Shown here in pieces: positions 7,700-17,008 of a DNA stretch of 64,000 nucleotides (position 1 is the first letter of the stretch; the number at the start of each line of letters is the position of its first letter). A program made the position numbers and the translations under genes. The DNA lies in assembly GCA_964597035.1 (NCBI GenBank), contig CAZQWM010000007.1, positions 26,340-90,339 of the forward strand, written 5' to 3'. A model generated the notes under the pieces. That model did no database searches, was not told the origin of the DNA, and saw only the letters and a list, made by a program, of their open reading frames with translations. This DNA is from Fen-1362 sp964597035. GTDB taxonomy: Bacteria > Planctomycetota > Phycisphaerae > Sedimentisphaerales > Anaerobacaceae.

Positions 7700-8726
7700 G
7701 TTTATCGACCCTTGCAGACAAATCCCTGACCTGCTCAATAATCTTGGGTAATCGAAACGTGCCGGCCATTGCGCGAAGTGCTTCTTTGATTTCAACCGCG
7801 GGCGACCCGAATAATTGTTTGCCGGCCTGGGTACTCTTTGTCACGCCGCTCTGTGCGCCGACTATAACGCCGTCGCCAAGCTCGATATTGTCGACCAGAC
7901 CGACCTGTCCGGCGAGGACGACGCCGTCGCCGAGCTTACTGCTGCCGGATATGCCGACCTGTCCCGCTATGAGGCAGCATTTGCCGATGATGACGTTATG
8001 AGCTATATGAACGAGATTATCGATTTTCGTGCCCGCACCGATTTTGGTTTCGCCGAACTTGGCCCTGTCGATACAAACACCGGCGCCTATCTCGACGAAG
8101 TCTTCAATTACGACAATTCCGTTGTGGGGTATAAGCCGGTGTGCGCCGTCGATAAAGGCGTAGCCAAAACCGATGGAGCCGATAGTGGAGTTGGCCTGAA
8201 TAATAACATTGTTGCCGAGACGGCAGTTGTGATAAATGACGACATTGTGGTCGAGTCGGCATCGGTGACCGATTTTCGCATGCTGACCTATTTTACAACC
8301 GGCGGAAATTATCGTGTCGTCACCTATCTCGGCGCCGTCTTCAATAACTGCAAAAGGGCCTATCGAGGCAGACTTCGCAATTTTGACTTCTGCAGCCAGC
8401 ATGGCCGTCGGGTGAACGCCGGGCACAGGCGGCGCAAGCTTCGGAGCGAAGATTTTGAGCGATTCAATGAGGGCGGCATTTACATTTTTAACGACCAGTT
8501 GAGGGATGGGCAGGTCAGCCATCGCTTTGTCGAGTAGAACCGCTGCGGCACAGGAGTTTTTCAGGTCAGCCAAGAGCTTGCGGTCGGCAAGAAAAGTCAA
8601 GGTTGTCTTGTCTGCGGCTGCAACAGGACCGACCGAACAAACGACGCCCGTCCCCGAGGTCCCCGCTTTCGCGGGGATTAGTTCGGCTTCGAGCCGCTTA
8701 GCTAATTCTTTGACTGTCAGCTCCAT
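7659..8726 (-). CDS. lpxD: UDP-3-O-(3-hydroxyacyl)glucosamine N-acyltransferase LpxD
   Basis: Third step of lipid A assembly: N-acylation of UDP-3-O-acyl-glucosamine. The 355-residue product has an N-terminal uridine-binding region (VGPVAAADKTTLTFLADRK), then about ten hexapeptide repeats forming a left-handed beta-helix, with the catalytic histidine in NLVHIAHNVIIG, and a C-terminal helix (RLPKIIEQVRDLSARVDKLE). The ATG at 8726 (MELTVKELAKRL) fits the family N-terminus better than the GTG/ATG six codons upstream at 8744. It sits between ompH and lpxC-fabZ, the usual bamA-skp-lpxD order. Confidence 0.94.
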   Translation of the reverse strand: MELTVKELAKRLEAELIPAKAGTSGTGVVCSVGPVAAADKTTLTFLADRKLLADLKNSCAAAVLLDKAMADLPIPQLVVKNVNAALIESLKIFAPKLAPPVPGVHPTAMLAAEVKIAKSASIGPFAVIEDGAEIGDDTIISAGCKIGQHAKIGHRCRLDHNVVIYHNCRLGNNVIIQANSTIGSIGFGYAFIDGAHRLIPHNGIVVIEDFVEIGAGVCIDRAKFGETKIGAGTKIDNLVHIAHNVIIGKCCLIAGQVGISGSSKLGDGVVLAGQVGLVDNIELGDGVIVGAQSGVTKSTQAGKQLFGSPAVEIKEALRAMAGTFRLPKIIEQVRDLSARVDKLEASKDNSKSGKA

Positions 8727-8754
8727 ATTCACCACTTGTATCACGATTCAGGGG

Positions 8755-9354
8755 TCACGGTTTTCCCATAGCATCAATCTTCGCCAGCACGTCGCTGGTA
8801 ATATCCTCGCAGCCATTGGCATACAACACCTTATAGGTGCTGATTGTCAATGTAAGCTCGTTGGGATTGGTCGCGGGCAAATCCGGCTCGCTTTTTTCGA
8901 GCACAAGGTCGAGGCCCTTTTCCTTTGCAACTTCGGCAACCACTTTAACGATATCGTTGAAGAGCTGTTCGACAACCACCTGCTCTCGCAACTCCATTTG
9001 TCGTTTGAAGTACTCCTGCTGCGCCTGCAGACTGGCCTGTTTTGTAAGTATTTCCTTCATCACGGCGGCGTAGTCATCGCTTCCGGGCTTTAGCGTTTTC
9101 AGGCCGGCCTTTTCACTTTCTATTTCAGCAGCAAGCTTGTCGAGTTCGGCTCCCATTTTATCGCGTTCGTTAGAGACCTGCTGGCGATATCTTGCGTTTC
9201 GCCTGCAGTCCTGAAATATCGTGCGAACACTGGCGATGCCTATTTTGGGACATTTGGTTTCATCGCCGGAGGCGGCCTTTCCGTATTCATGACCGGCGCC
9301 AAGGACAAAAAATACTACCGCCAGCCCCACAACAACAGCCCATTTTGTCTTCAT
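8755..9354 (-). CDS. OmpH/Skp family periplasmic chaperone
   Basis: A 199-residue Skp-type chaperone that would hold unfolded outer-membrane proteins on their way to BamA. A signal peptide (TM-like VVVGLAVVFFVLGAGHEYG) is followed by IGIASVRTIFQDCRR, the family beta segment, then a long charged coiled coil (about residues 55-125) and a C-terminal LDLVLEKSEPD segment. Its position between bamA and lpxD is the classic one. Two Cys residues near the N-terminus of the mature part and one near the C-terminus are unusual for Skp and might be paired. Confidence 0.88.
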   Translation of the reverse strand: MKTKWAVVVGLAVVFFVLGAGHEYGKAASGDETKCPKIGIASVRTIFQDCRRNARYRQQVSNERDKMGAELDKLAAEIESEKAGLKTLKPGSDDYAAVMKEILTKQASLQAQQEYFKRQMELREQVVVEQLFNDIVKVVAEVAKEKGLDLVLEKSEPDLPATNPNELTLTISTYKVLYANGCEDITSDVLAKIDAMGKP

Positions 9355-9492
9355 AATTCATCCTTTCTCAATTGTCTTTATACCGGCCAACCCGCCTGCG
9401 GCGAATAAACGTGCCGGCGCCCGGCGGTCAATCAACCGGCGGATATTCTAAGGGTCGATTAAGGATACCGCAAATCCCCCCCGTCATTTTTT

Positions 9493-11844
9493 TTAGAACA
9501 GCCCCCCGACAGAAAAGCTGAAAACCTGCGTCCTGTCATCGTCTTCCCTCAACAAAGGTACTGCGAACTCAAATCGCATCGGGACCGGCCCGAACCACTG
9601 CGGTATCATAATCTGAATGCCGGTGCCGACGCCGGCGCGATAGCCGCCAGTATCGATTGCGCCGCTGTCGACGAAAAACAACGCCGAGACGTTATCGGAA
9701 ACGAGAGGGATGGTAACCTCGGCATTTGCGATGAAAATCCAGTCGCTGCCGATGGGGTCTTCTCTCTGGGGGACTTTATTCGGGTCGACGTTTGTCTGCA
9801 ATCCCCGAGTGCTGACGCCTCGATATTCAAATCCGCGTATGCCGTATGTGCCTGTACCGCCGGCATAGAATTTTTCAAAGGGCGGGGCGTTACTTACAAC
9901 CGTTGCCGCCAACAGCTTTGTGGCGAGGACGGTTTTTCGTTCGGCCAAATCTTCATAGAGTGTATAGTATCTTCTATAGGCGCCGCTTAAGATGCCGAAG
10001 GTGTAATCCCCCGCCACCTGTTCATAAGCGAGACTAAAATTGTGCCCAGACGTGGGCAAGAATCTGCTGTCGGTAAGGTCCTTGGCTATCCCAAGCTGAA
10101 CACCGGCAAGGAAATTGCCCCCCGCAACATCCTTGATTTCGACCGGCGCGTCCCGGTCAACATCCTTGACGTCGACATTCTCGGCACGAAAGCCGATGCT
10201 GGGTCGCCACTTGTCTCTACGTCGTTTTTCAAGCCCGACAAAACCCTTGGTCCTCTGCTCATCGTAAGACTCGCGCCATCTCGTCCAGCTCGAACCAACG
10301 AGACTCAAGCTGGTGGGCCTGTCATTAAGATAAGGCTCGGTGAAACTAACGGAGTATTCGCTCAGCTCGGTGCCCGGCTGCAGAGCGATTCGGAAGGTCT
10401 GGCCCGCACCCCTGAAGGCGTTGCCGACGATAAAATCTTTCAAGCTTTTCGGAGTGTCGCTGATATCGAAGTTTCTCTGCTCGAAGATTAGCTGGCCTAT
10501 GACGCCGCTGTCGCTTGTGACACCGGCACCGAGCATAACCATACCAGTTTTGCCTTCCATTATGCTGACCTGGGCGTCTTTTTGGCCGGGCATCTGGCCC
10601 GCCGGCGTTATGGTTGCACCATCACGTTCGGTCAAAAGCGACCGCTGTAGGACCCTTTCAAGCTCACCTTTGCCGTCGCCGCGGGCTATGTCGGCGTTGT
10701 ACCACTTTCCCGGCTGAAAGTCATACTCGTCGAGTACGTGCCGAACAACCTTGTCCCTTGTATGCTCGTTGCCGGTGATTATTACCTGTCCGATTCGAAA
10801 TTGCCCGCCTTCCGTTATCGTGTACTCGACGTCAACGGTCCTGTCAGAGACGAATTTTATTCCCCGCTCTACCCGGGCATCAAGAAAACCGTTTTCCTTA
10901 TACAGCTTGAGAAGCTGCTTTGTGTCTAATTCAGCCCTTTGTTCGTTATAGGTCTGGCCATTCTGAAGTTTCAACTGTTCGTAGAGTTTTTGATTATCGA
11001 ACTGCTGACTGCCGACAAATAAAGTGTTTTCGACCGAGTAAGCGGAGCCCTCAACGATATCGAAGACGATTCGGACTTTTGTCTTGTCGGCATTGAACTG
11101 TCGTCTGGCCTCGACCGTTGCGTTGAGAAAGCCACGTTTCTGATATGCCCGCTGAAGCCGGGCCACGTCTTCGGTAACGACTTCTTCCCGGTAATACTTT
11201 TGGAATACAAGCCAGCCACGAGTTCTGGACTTTATGGCTTTGTTCAGGTCGGCCGATTTGATTGCCGAATTGCCGCTGAATTTGACCGAAACGACTTTTA
11301 CGCGAGGGCCTTCCTTAACGATATAGACAAGCTTGCCTACAGATGCCTTTTCGGCATCGAGCGAAACCTCGGCGAACGCAAAACCCTTTTTGCGATAGAA
11401 CTCCACGATTGTGCTGATATAGGTTTGAGCAAGAACGCTGTCGAGATAATCGCCGACCTTGAAGCCGAGTTTGCCTCGCAGCTTCTTGTCCCCAAACGCG
11501 CGATTCCCCTCGAACTCAATCGACCTGATGACATTCTTCTCGGCGACGACGAATGTCAACTGCAGATTCCCGTCGATTGTCGTTGTGTTGTAATAGCAGT
11601 ATTCGACGCCGTCCAGTTCCGCGATTCGCTTGGTATCTTCGGTTGCTACGACGGGGTCAAATTCATCGCCGGTCCTGATGCGGACCTTCGAGAGGATAAC
11701 AGATTCATCTATATTGACGTTACCCTCAACGCGGACCGAGGCCACGCGCTGGCCGGCGTTGTCGGCATCATCCGACCGGGCCGCAGATGCGCAAATCAAG
11801 ACAGAGACAATCAACACAAAAACGTTACACCAGAGCTTTCTCAC
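9493..11844 (-). CDS. bamA: Outer membrane protein assembly factor BamA
   Basis: Core of the BAM complex that folds beta-barrel proteins into the outer membrane. The 783-residue product begins with a signal peptide (FVLIVSVLICASAARSD), followed by about five POTRA domains to roughly residue 410 (SVRVEGNVNIDESVI, SIEFEGNRAFGDKKL, SVKFSGNSAIKSADL, then VENTLFVGSQQF and IGQVIITGNEHTRDK) and a 16-stranded barrel ending in the terminal Phe of FSFSVGGLF. The barrel contains the lid-loop type GTGTYGIRGFEYRG motif. The start is GTG with AGGAA close upstream. It lies 75 bases below dnaB. Confidence 0.95.
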   Translation of the reverse strand: MRKLWCNVFVLIVSVLICASAARSDDADNAGQRVASVRVEGNVNIDESVILSKVRIRTGDEFDPVVATEDTKRIAELDGVEYCYYNTTTIDGNLQLTFVVAEKNVIRSIEFEGNRAFGDKKLRGKLGFKVGDYLDSVLAQTYISTIVEFYRKKGFAFAEVSLDAEKASVGKLVYIVKEGPRVKVVSVKFSGNSAIKSADLNKAIKSRTRGWLVFQKYYREEVVTEDVARLQRAYQKRGFLNATVEARRQFNADKTKVRIVFDIVEGSAYSVENTLFVGSQQFDNQKLYEQLKLQNGQTYNEQRAELDTKQLLKLYKENGFLDARVERGIKFVSDRTVDVEYTITEGGQFRIGQVIITGNEHTRDKVVRHVLDEYDFQPGKWYNADIARGDGKGELERVLQRSLLTERDGATITPAGQMPGQKDAQVSIMEGKTGMVMLGAGVTSDSGVIGQLIFEQRNFDISDTPKSLKDFIVGNAFRGAGQTFRIALQPGTELSEYSVSFTEPYLNDRPTSLSLVGSSWTRWRESYDEQRTKGFVGLEKRRRDKWRPSIGFRAENVDVKDVDRDAPVEIKDVAGGNFLAGVQLGIAKDLTDSRFLPTSGHNFSLAYEQVAGDYTFGILSGAYRRYYTLYEDLAERKTVLATKLLAATVVSNAPPFEKFYAGGTGTYGIRGFEYRGVSTRGLQTNVDPNKVPQREDPIGSDWIFIANAEVTIPLVSDNVSALFFVDSGAIDTGGYRAGVGTGIQIMIPQWFGPVPMRFEFAVPLLREDDDRTQVFSFSVGGLF

Positions 11845-11919
11845 TTCTTCCTTTCACTTGTCCTGACTCAAAGTCGTCCGAATACGCCGGAAGATTGCGC
11901 ACAACACCCGCGGTCCAAA

Positions 11920-13398
11920 CTAAAACGGCACATCCCCGCCGGCCTGCTGCTCCAGCGCAGCAGAGGGCTCGCCCACAAAAGAGGCATTTTCAAAGCGAGT
12001 AAACTTATCCAAGAATCTCATCGCCACTATGCCCGTCGGGCCATTTCGCTGCTTGGCAATAATCAACTCAGCCGTGTTGTCCTGCTCGTAGCCCTGCTCA
12101 CCGCGGTGATAATAATCCTCACGGTGCAGCAGTATAACAACGTCGGCATCCTGCTCTATACTGCCGCTTTCGCGCAGGTCGCTCATTCTCGGTCGATGGC
12201 CTTCCCGGCCTTCCGGCGAGCGGTTTAGCTGACTAAGCACAACGACGGGGATATTCAGCTCGCGTGCAAGGGCCTTGAGGTATCTCGATATTGTTGTAAT
12301 TTCCTGCTGGCGGGATTCAACGCGTGTTGTGCCGAGGTGCATCAACTGCAAATAATCGACTATAGCGCAGCGAATATCGTGTTGGCTTTTCAGGCGTCTG
12401 GCCTTGGCCCGCAGCTCGAGAGGAGTCAGCGTGGAGCTGTCGTCGATGTAAATTGGTGCGGCCGAGAGAATACCGCAGGCATCTACTAGCTTGCCATAAT
12501 GGTCGGTGGACAGCATACCCTTTCGAACAAGCTGGCTCTCGACTGCGCTGACGCTGCAGAGAAACCGCTCGGCCAATTGCTGCTGGCCCATCTCAAGCGA
12601 GAATATGGCGACGGGCGTTTTTTCCTCCACGCCAAGATTTTCGGCGATATTCAGCGCCAGCGCCGTTTTGCCCATACTGGGTCTTCCGGCGACGATAATC
12701 ATTTCGCCGTTCTGCAGGCCGCAGGTCTTCTGGTCAAGGTCGAGAAAACCGGTTGCCAGGCCCGTTACGTGTTTGCCGTCACGTTTTTCGATAAGCTCGT
12801 AGGCGCGCGTAACGAGGTCTTTAATCGCCAGCGCCTGGCCGGTCGTGCGCTTGTCGGTGATTTCAAAGATTCGCTGCTCGGCCTCATCGAGCTTCTGGAC
12901 GGATTCGCCGGTTGTGTCATAGGCATCATTCAGTATTTCGGTTGCGGCCTGAATCAGCTCACGAAGCAGTTGCTTGTCTTTTATGATGTTGGCGTAATAG
13001 CCGACATTGGCGGAGCTTGGCACGGAGTTTAGGACCTTGCCCAAGTATTCGACACCGCCGATTTGTTCGAGCTGCCGGCGTCTTTCAAGCTCGTCCCGCA
13101 GCAGAACGCCGTCGATACCCTCGCCGCGGTTTTTCTCGTAAAGGGCGATGACGGCATCGTAAATAAGCTGATGCTCGACTCTGTAGAAGGCGTCACGTTT
13201 TATCGTTTCGACGACCTGGCCGATGCAGGCGGGGTCGATAATCATCGAGCCAAGGACGGCGGCCTCGGCGGCCAGGGATTCGGGCATAGTGCGGGCGTTC
13301 AGAGCGGCGATATCAGCCGACGCTTTTGCAGCGCCGGCCACCGGCTCAAGACGCCTGCGAGCGGGCTTTTGTGCGTTTTGTCTGACCGTACCTGCCAT
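11920..13398 (-). CDS. dnaB: Replicative DNA helicase DnaB
   Basis: Hexameric 5'-3' helicase that opens the replication fork. In the 492-residue product, a basic N-terminal extension of about 35 residues precedes the DnaB N domain (PESLAAEAAVLGSMI). The RecA-like C domain carries Walker A GRPSMGKT at 238-245, the IFSLEM segment, the Walker B region CAIVDYLQLM and the arginine-rich RMSDLRESGSIEQDADVV block. No intein is present. A good sigma-70 promoter (13468-13496) lies just upstream, so dnaB probably heads the transcript that continues into bamA and the lipid A genes. Confidence 0.96.
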   Translation of the reverse strand: MAGTVRQNAQKPARRRLEPVAGAAKASADIAALNARTMPESLAAEAAVLGSMIIDPACIGQVVETIKRDAFYRVEHQLIYDAVIALYEKNRGEGIDGVLLRDELERRRQLEQIGGVEYLGKVLNSVPSSANVGYYANIIKDKQLLRELIQAATEILNDAYDTTGESVQKLDEAEQRIFEITDKRTTGQALAIKDLVTRAYELIEKRDGKHVTGLATGFLDLDQKTCGLQNGEMIIVAGRPSMGKTALALNIAENLGVEEKTPVAIFSLEMGQQQLAERFLCSVSAVESQLVRKGMLSTDHYGKLVDACGILSAAPIYIDDSSTLTPLELRAKARRLKSQHDIRCAIVDYLQLMHLGTTRVESRQQEITTISRYLKALARELNIPVVVLSQLNRSPEGREGHRPRMSDLRESGSIEQDADVVILLHREDYYHRGEQGYEQDNTAELIIAKQRNGPTGIVAMRFLDKFTRFENASFVGEPSAALEQQAGGDVPF

Positions 13399-13467
13399 TC
13401 GCCATCATCCTGTAGTGAACCGGCAAGAATACCACCGAAAACAAACTCACTCGGCGGGTAGGCGAAC

Positions 13468-13496
13468 ATTGTAGAGGCAGCCCTTCCAACTGTCAA
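13468..13496 (-). promoter_or_regulatory. sigma-70 promoter before dnaB
   Basis: On the minus strand TTGACA (13496-13491) and TACAAT (13473-13468) are separated by 17 bases, a near-consensus housekeeping promoter. The predicted start of transcription is near 13461, about 60 bases before the dnaB ATG. The rest of the 217-base gap between dnaB and the next upstream gene (13399-13615) holds nothing else recognisable. Confidence 0.75.
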
Positions 13497-13615
13497 CTTT
13501 TGTTTAGGACACTAACATTACCGGCTGGAGACATTTCCCAATTATCGATGACCGATTTTCGGACGAATGGTAAACAGTTTCCTCAACATGCCCAAAGTAA
13601 CCGCAGCACCACTGG

Positions 13616-15151
13616 TCAGACCCTGTCGGGGACAATGTACGGCTGGCGATAGTTTCGTTTCAGCAACTGGTCGGCCCGTCCGTCGCCGATGAATTTTTCC
13701 TTTTTGCCGTCGAATACGACCGACCGGCCGAGCCGATACGAGATATTCGCCAAGTGCGGAAGGGCCGATGACAAAAACCCGGTCTCGATATCACAGTTGA
13801 GGTCTTCCTTTTTGCCGGTGCGAAGTGCGGCAATGAAATTAAGGTAATGCTTGTCGGAACCTGTGTCTCTTGACTCACCGGGATCAGCGGATTCTTCAAC
13901 CGTCTCGGAACAAGGGCCTGGTTCATTGTTTCTGCCGAAGTATGTTTTCCACATGGAGCCATTCAAGTACATCCAGCCCTTTGTGCCGTAGAACAGATTG
14001 CCGATTGTGACGCCGTCCTGAAGCTTGGTTATGCTTTCACGGATTTCGGGGACGGCGTTGGGGTCTCCAACAACCGGCTGCTCACTTTGCACAGCAGCAA
14101 ACATCGCGGCTTCGTCGTTTGTATAAAGGCCGCGGACGTCAAACTGCAGTATTTTCCCATCGGCGTATTCGAAGACAGCCGACTGGATATTCGGCGTCTG
14201 CTGGTTGGAGGGCGGGCCGAAGTAGCCGCCGGAGGAATATATCCTGACGGGATGCTCGTTTTTATTCAGCCCCCATCGAGCTATGTCGAACTGGTGCGGG
14301 CCCTGGTTGCCGATATCGCCGTTGCCGTATTCCCAGTTCCAGTGCCAATTGTAGTGGAATCGATTGTAATTGAACGGCCTGACGGGCGCGGGACCGAGCC
14401 ACAGGTCGTAATCAACCCGGCTCATATAGTCGGCGTCATAATTTTCACCCGGCTCGTTCCAGACGAAGTATTTGTATTTCGGTCCTGTCCCGACGCCGTC
14501 GGTCACAAGACCAATCGGTTCTCGCGGCTTAAAGCAGAGTCCCCGGGCCATATAAAGCTCGCCTATACCGCCTTCGTGCAGGAATTTCATCGCCTGCCGG
14601 ATGTTGTCCATTGAACGGCTCTGGAAACCGACCTGGACGATTCGATTGTATTTTCTCGCGGTCTCGACCATCTTTCGGCCTTCGAAGATATTGTGGGAGC
14701 AGGGCTTTTCGACGTAGACGTGTTTGCCAGCCTGGCAGGCCCAAATTGCAGCTAGCGCATGCCAGTGGTTGGGAGCGGCGATAAGTACGGCGTCCACGTC
14801 CTTATCGCCACAGACGTCACGAATGTCTTTGACATAAAGGGGCGCTTCGCCGGTAATGTCGGCAATTGTCTTGGCGCGCGAGCCGAAGAGGTTCTCATCT
14901 ACATCGCAGAGAGTTCTGATTCGCACCTTGGGGATTCGGGCAAAGCCATCGGCAAGATCCATCCCGCGGGCGCGAATTCCTACCACGGCAACGTTAATTG
15001 TATCATTTGCTCCGAGCTTGCGTGCCTTTGCAGCGGGCGATGCTGTCGGGGCTTCACACGAGGCGAGCGAGCCAACGGCGATTGCACCTGCGGCGGTCTT
15101 GGCGGTTTTACCGAGGAACTGGCGGCGGGATAACCGGCTGATAATGGACAT
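13616..15151 (-). CDS. Tat-exported Gfo/Idh/MocA family oxidoreductase
   Basis: A 511-residue secreted sugar oxidoreductase of a type that is abundant in planctomycetes. The N-terminus is a twin-arginine signal (SRRQFLGKTAKTAAG) with a possible lipobox-like LASCEA, so it is exported folded with its nucleotide bound. The Rossmann region VAVVGIRARGMDLADG, the EKPCSHN motif and a C-terminal Gfo/Idh domain with YNWHWNWEYGNGDIGNQGPHQFD follow. The substrate is unknown; homologues act on sugars or oligosaccharide ends. AAGGAG lies before the ATG and a moderate promoter is seen upstream, so it is probably monocistronic. Confidence 0.92.
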   Translation of the reverse strand: MSIISRLSRRQFLGKTAKTAAGAIAVGSLASCEAPTASPAAKARKLGANDTINVAVVGIRARGMDLADGFARIPKVRIRTLCDVDENLFGSRAKTIADITGEAPLYVKDIRDVCGDKDVDAVLIAAPNHWHALAAIWACQAGKHVYVEKPCSHNIFEGRKMVETARKYNRIVQVGFQSRSMDNIRQAMKFLHEGGIGELYMARGLCFKPREPIGLVTDGVGTGPKYKYFVWNEPGENYDADYMSRVDYDLWLGPAPVRPFNYNRFHYNWHWNWEYGNGDIGNQGPHQFDIARWGLNKNEHPVRIYSSGGYFGPPSNQQTPNIQSAVFEYADGKILQFDVRGLYTNDEAAMFAAVQSEQPVVGDPNAVPEIRESITKLQDGVTIGNLFYGTKGWMYLNGSMWKTYFGRNNEPGPCSETVEESADPGESRDTGSDKHYLNFIAALRTGKKEDLNCDIETGFLSSALPHLANISYRLGRSVVFDGKKEKFIGDGRADQLLKRNYRQPYIVPDRV

Positions 15152-15190
15152 TTTGCTTCTCCTTAAACTCAGTCCGTAAACACAATAGCT

Positions 15191-15218
15191 ATGCTAATCG
15201 TTTAAGGAGGATTGTCAA
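15191..15218 (-). promoter_or_regulatory. Probable promoter of the Tat-exported oxidoreductase
   Basis: On the minus strand TTGACA (15218-15213) is followed after 16 bases by TAGCAT (15196-15191), four of six matches to the -10 consensus. It lies 40 bases before the ATG at 15151, whose AAGGAG ribosome site is clear. The perfect -35 makes it credible, the weak -10 lowers certainty. Confidence 0.5.
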
Positions 15219-15243
15219 AAGAAAATCCAGTGCCGGCGAAAAG

Positions 15244-16737
15244 TTAGTCAATTATAAGGCGCCACATAGCACTTCTTCTGTTGTCGTTGAAATCATCCGC
15301 AGGCAGTGCGTCGTAATCCTGGTTGGTATGGTCGGCGGTAACATTGCTGTATGAAATGCTGCTCGGGTCAAAGGTATAACTGTATTTGACCGGCGTGACG
15401 ACACCCGTCCAGCCGTAGCCAACCGTAGCGGTATAGAAGCCGTTGGCATCAGTCAAGACACCCAGGCCGACCATATTCACGTCGTTCATATCCAGAGAGC
15501 CGCAGGTTATCGTGCCGCTTATGGTAAACTGCAATGACTCGAAAGTAACGTGGACCGTATGATTGGCAGCGATGCTATACAAAGTATAAGTATCACCACC
15601 GGTTTGCACGCTGTTGCCATCGAGATACCACGTGTCCACAACATAACCGACGTTGGGCTCCGCATCGAACATCAGGTCGTTACCCTCGGCAACGGTTATT
15701 ACTCCGTTGGGGTCGACCGAGCCGTTTGCTCCCGCCGTGGCGATAACATTCCAGGTGCCGTCCACAGCGAAATTGGCAATTGCCGTGTAGTCCGCATCCA
15801 TAAGGACAGATGAACCTTGTGAGTAGATGTCAGTGATTTTGCCGGCATCAGCCGCTGTGCCCGTCCACCTGAAGAAGTGATAATTAGCATCGGGCAGGGC
15901 AACAAGATTCACCTCTGTTCCATGGTCGTAATCGAAGTCCCCTTCACCCGGCGTGTCTACTGAACCGCCGGCCGTTGAGGAAGTAGTCAGTGTATGAGTT
16001 AATTCCGCCACCTGGACAACAAAACCAATAATGACCTGGCGGTTCAGGTAATCGCCCGTGTGCGTTACGCTTGGTGTTTCATCGGCACCAGTTGCGGATT
16101 TGTAACCGGCCGCTCCGACAGACGTGGCCATATCATTCTCGTATCCTTCGCTGAAACCGTTATTCAGCGTATAGTCACCTGAAAATCCGGCCGTCGCAAC
16201 GGCAATAACCATATCTCCGAAATTCGTGGAAAGGGGATTGGTCGCGATGGGATTTGGGGTAGCGCTTGCCGTGCCGTTGCTGTCTGTTACCCCGACTGGA
16301 GCTGCCTGGTTGACATTTGAAAGGAATACGCTGGCGTATGAGTACTCAAGCGGCGTTGTTGTCCACACAGGAACAAATGTATCGCCTGTTGCGGCAGCGA
16401 TACCGCTTTCGTCGAGAATATATGCGGCAACGTATGCCTGAGCACTACTTGTTCCGGCGTTATGTTTTACTGCCAGGGTCATCGGTTGGCCACCGTATGT
16501 TACAGAGTTAATATCAATAACAGCGTTATGTTCGGCGTGTATAAAAAATATCAGGGCTCGGTTTGAACCAGCTTCTTCGGCGTGGGTCAGGCCGGATGTC
16601 CACGAACCAACGATTTCAACCTGAGTGACCCAACTCTGCGAAAAAATTACAGCCGAACCAACAAACGAACCAACTCCCGCGTTTGCCGCAGCCGAAAGCA
16701 TCAAAAACACACATATAGCGCAAACCAAGCGTTTCAA
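15244..16737 (-). CDS. Secreted InlB-type repeat protein, C-terminus apparently cut short
   Basis: A 497-residue exported protein of unknown function. A signal peptide (LVCAICVFLMLSAAANAG) is followed by a roughly 210-residue all-beta domain seen in other secreted planctomycete proteins, two InlB B-repeat-like units (GGSVDTPGEGDFDYDHGTE and GANGSVDPNGVITVAEGND, each with a hydrophobic Trp/Phe block), and a carboxypeptidase-regulatory-like domain (ISGTITCGS...GFYTATV). It ends at DDFNDNRRSAMWRLIID, a sequence that in related proteins usually opens a further lectin-like domain, so the chain may be truncated. The start is TTG with GGAGG upstream. No sorting signal is left at the C-terminus. Confidence 0.75.
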   Translation of the reverse strand: MKRLVCAICVFLMLSAAANAGVGSFVGSAVIFSQSWVTQVEIVGSWTSGLTHAEEAGSNRALIFFIHAEHNAVIDINSVTYGGQPMTLAVKHNAGTSSAQAYVAAYILDESGIAAATGDTFVPVWTTTPLEYSYASVFLSNVNQAAPVGVTDSNGTASATPNPIATNPLSTNFGDMVIAVATAGFSGDYTLNNGFSEGYENDMATSVGAAGYKSATGADETPSVTHTGDYLNRQVIIGFVVQVAELTHTLTTSSTAGGSVDTPGEGDFDYDHGTEVNLVALPDANYHFFRWTGTAADAGKITDIYSQGSSVLMDADYTAIANFAVDGTWNVIATAGANGSVDPNGVITVAEGNDLMFDAEPNVGYVVDTWYLDGNSVQTGGDTYTLYSIAANHTVHVTFESLQFTISGTITCGSLDMNDVNMVGLGVLTDANGFYTATVGYGWTGVVTPVKYSYTFDPSSISYSNVTADHTNQDYDALPADDFNDNRRSAMWRLIID

Positions 16738-16779
16738 GGATAAAGCCTCCTGCTTTCAAATATCTTACGTGCTTGCACT

Positions 16780-16808
16780 ACCATACTAAAATTTTTCATC
16801 AAAATCAA
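16780..16808 (-). promoter_or_regulatory. Promoter before the InlB-repeat protein
   Basis: On the minus strand TTGATT (16808-16803) and TATGGT (16785-16780) are spaced by 17 bases in an AT-rich stretch, about 43 bases before the TTG start codon. Between this and the trpS promoter (16810-16908) there is a GC-rich stretch with an inverted pair GCCTG/CAGGC, perhaps a leftover terminator. Confidence 0.55.
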
Positions 16809-16908
16809 GCAAATTGATGCTAAGAATTTTACACAGCGCCAAAGCTTTGCCTGCTTTGCCAAAGGACGCCAGGCAAGTATCCCAGGTCGCGATTCGCCTG
16901 CAAATGCC

Positions 16909-16937
16909 TTGACTTTTCGCCCCCGCTGGGCTACTGT
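16909..16937 (+). promoter_or_regulatory. Promoter of the trpS-DUF2007-scpA operon
   Basis: TTGACT (16909-16914) and TACTGT (16932-16937) are separated by 17 bases; the predicted start is near 16944, about 65 bases before the trpS TTG start codon. No tryptophan leader peptide or T-box was recognised in that short leader. Confidence 0.6.
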
Positions 16938-17008
16938 TAGCTGAAATTTATACGCTGTATTTCTTTTTTTGTTGTCTCGGCGAAGTTTAGCGGGAAAGGA
17001 GATTTATT

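Noticed and set aside
7700..7795. Longer N-terminus of LpxC-FabZ
   Set aside because: The additional 32 residues precede the conserved LQKTI start of LpxC and lie inside the lpxD coding region; a TTG with AAGGG fits better.
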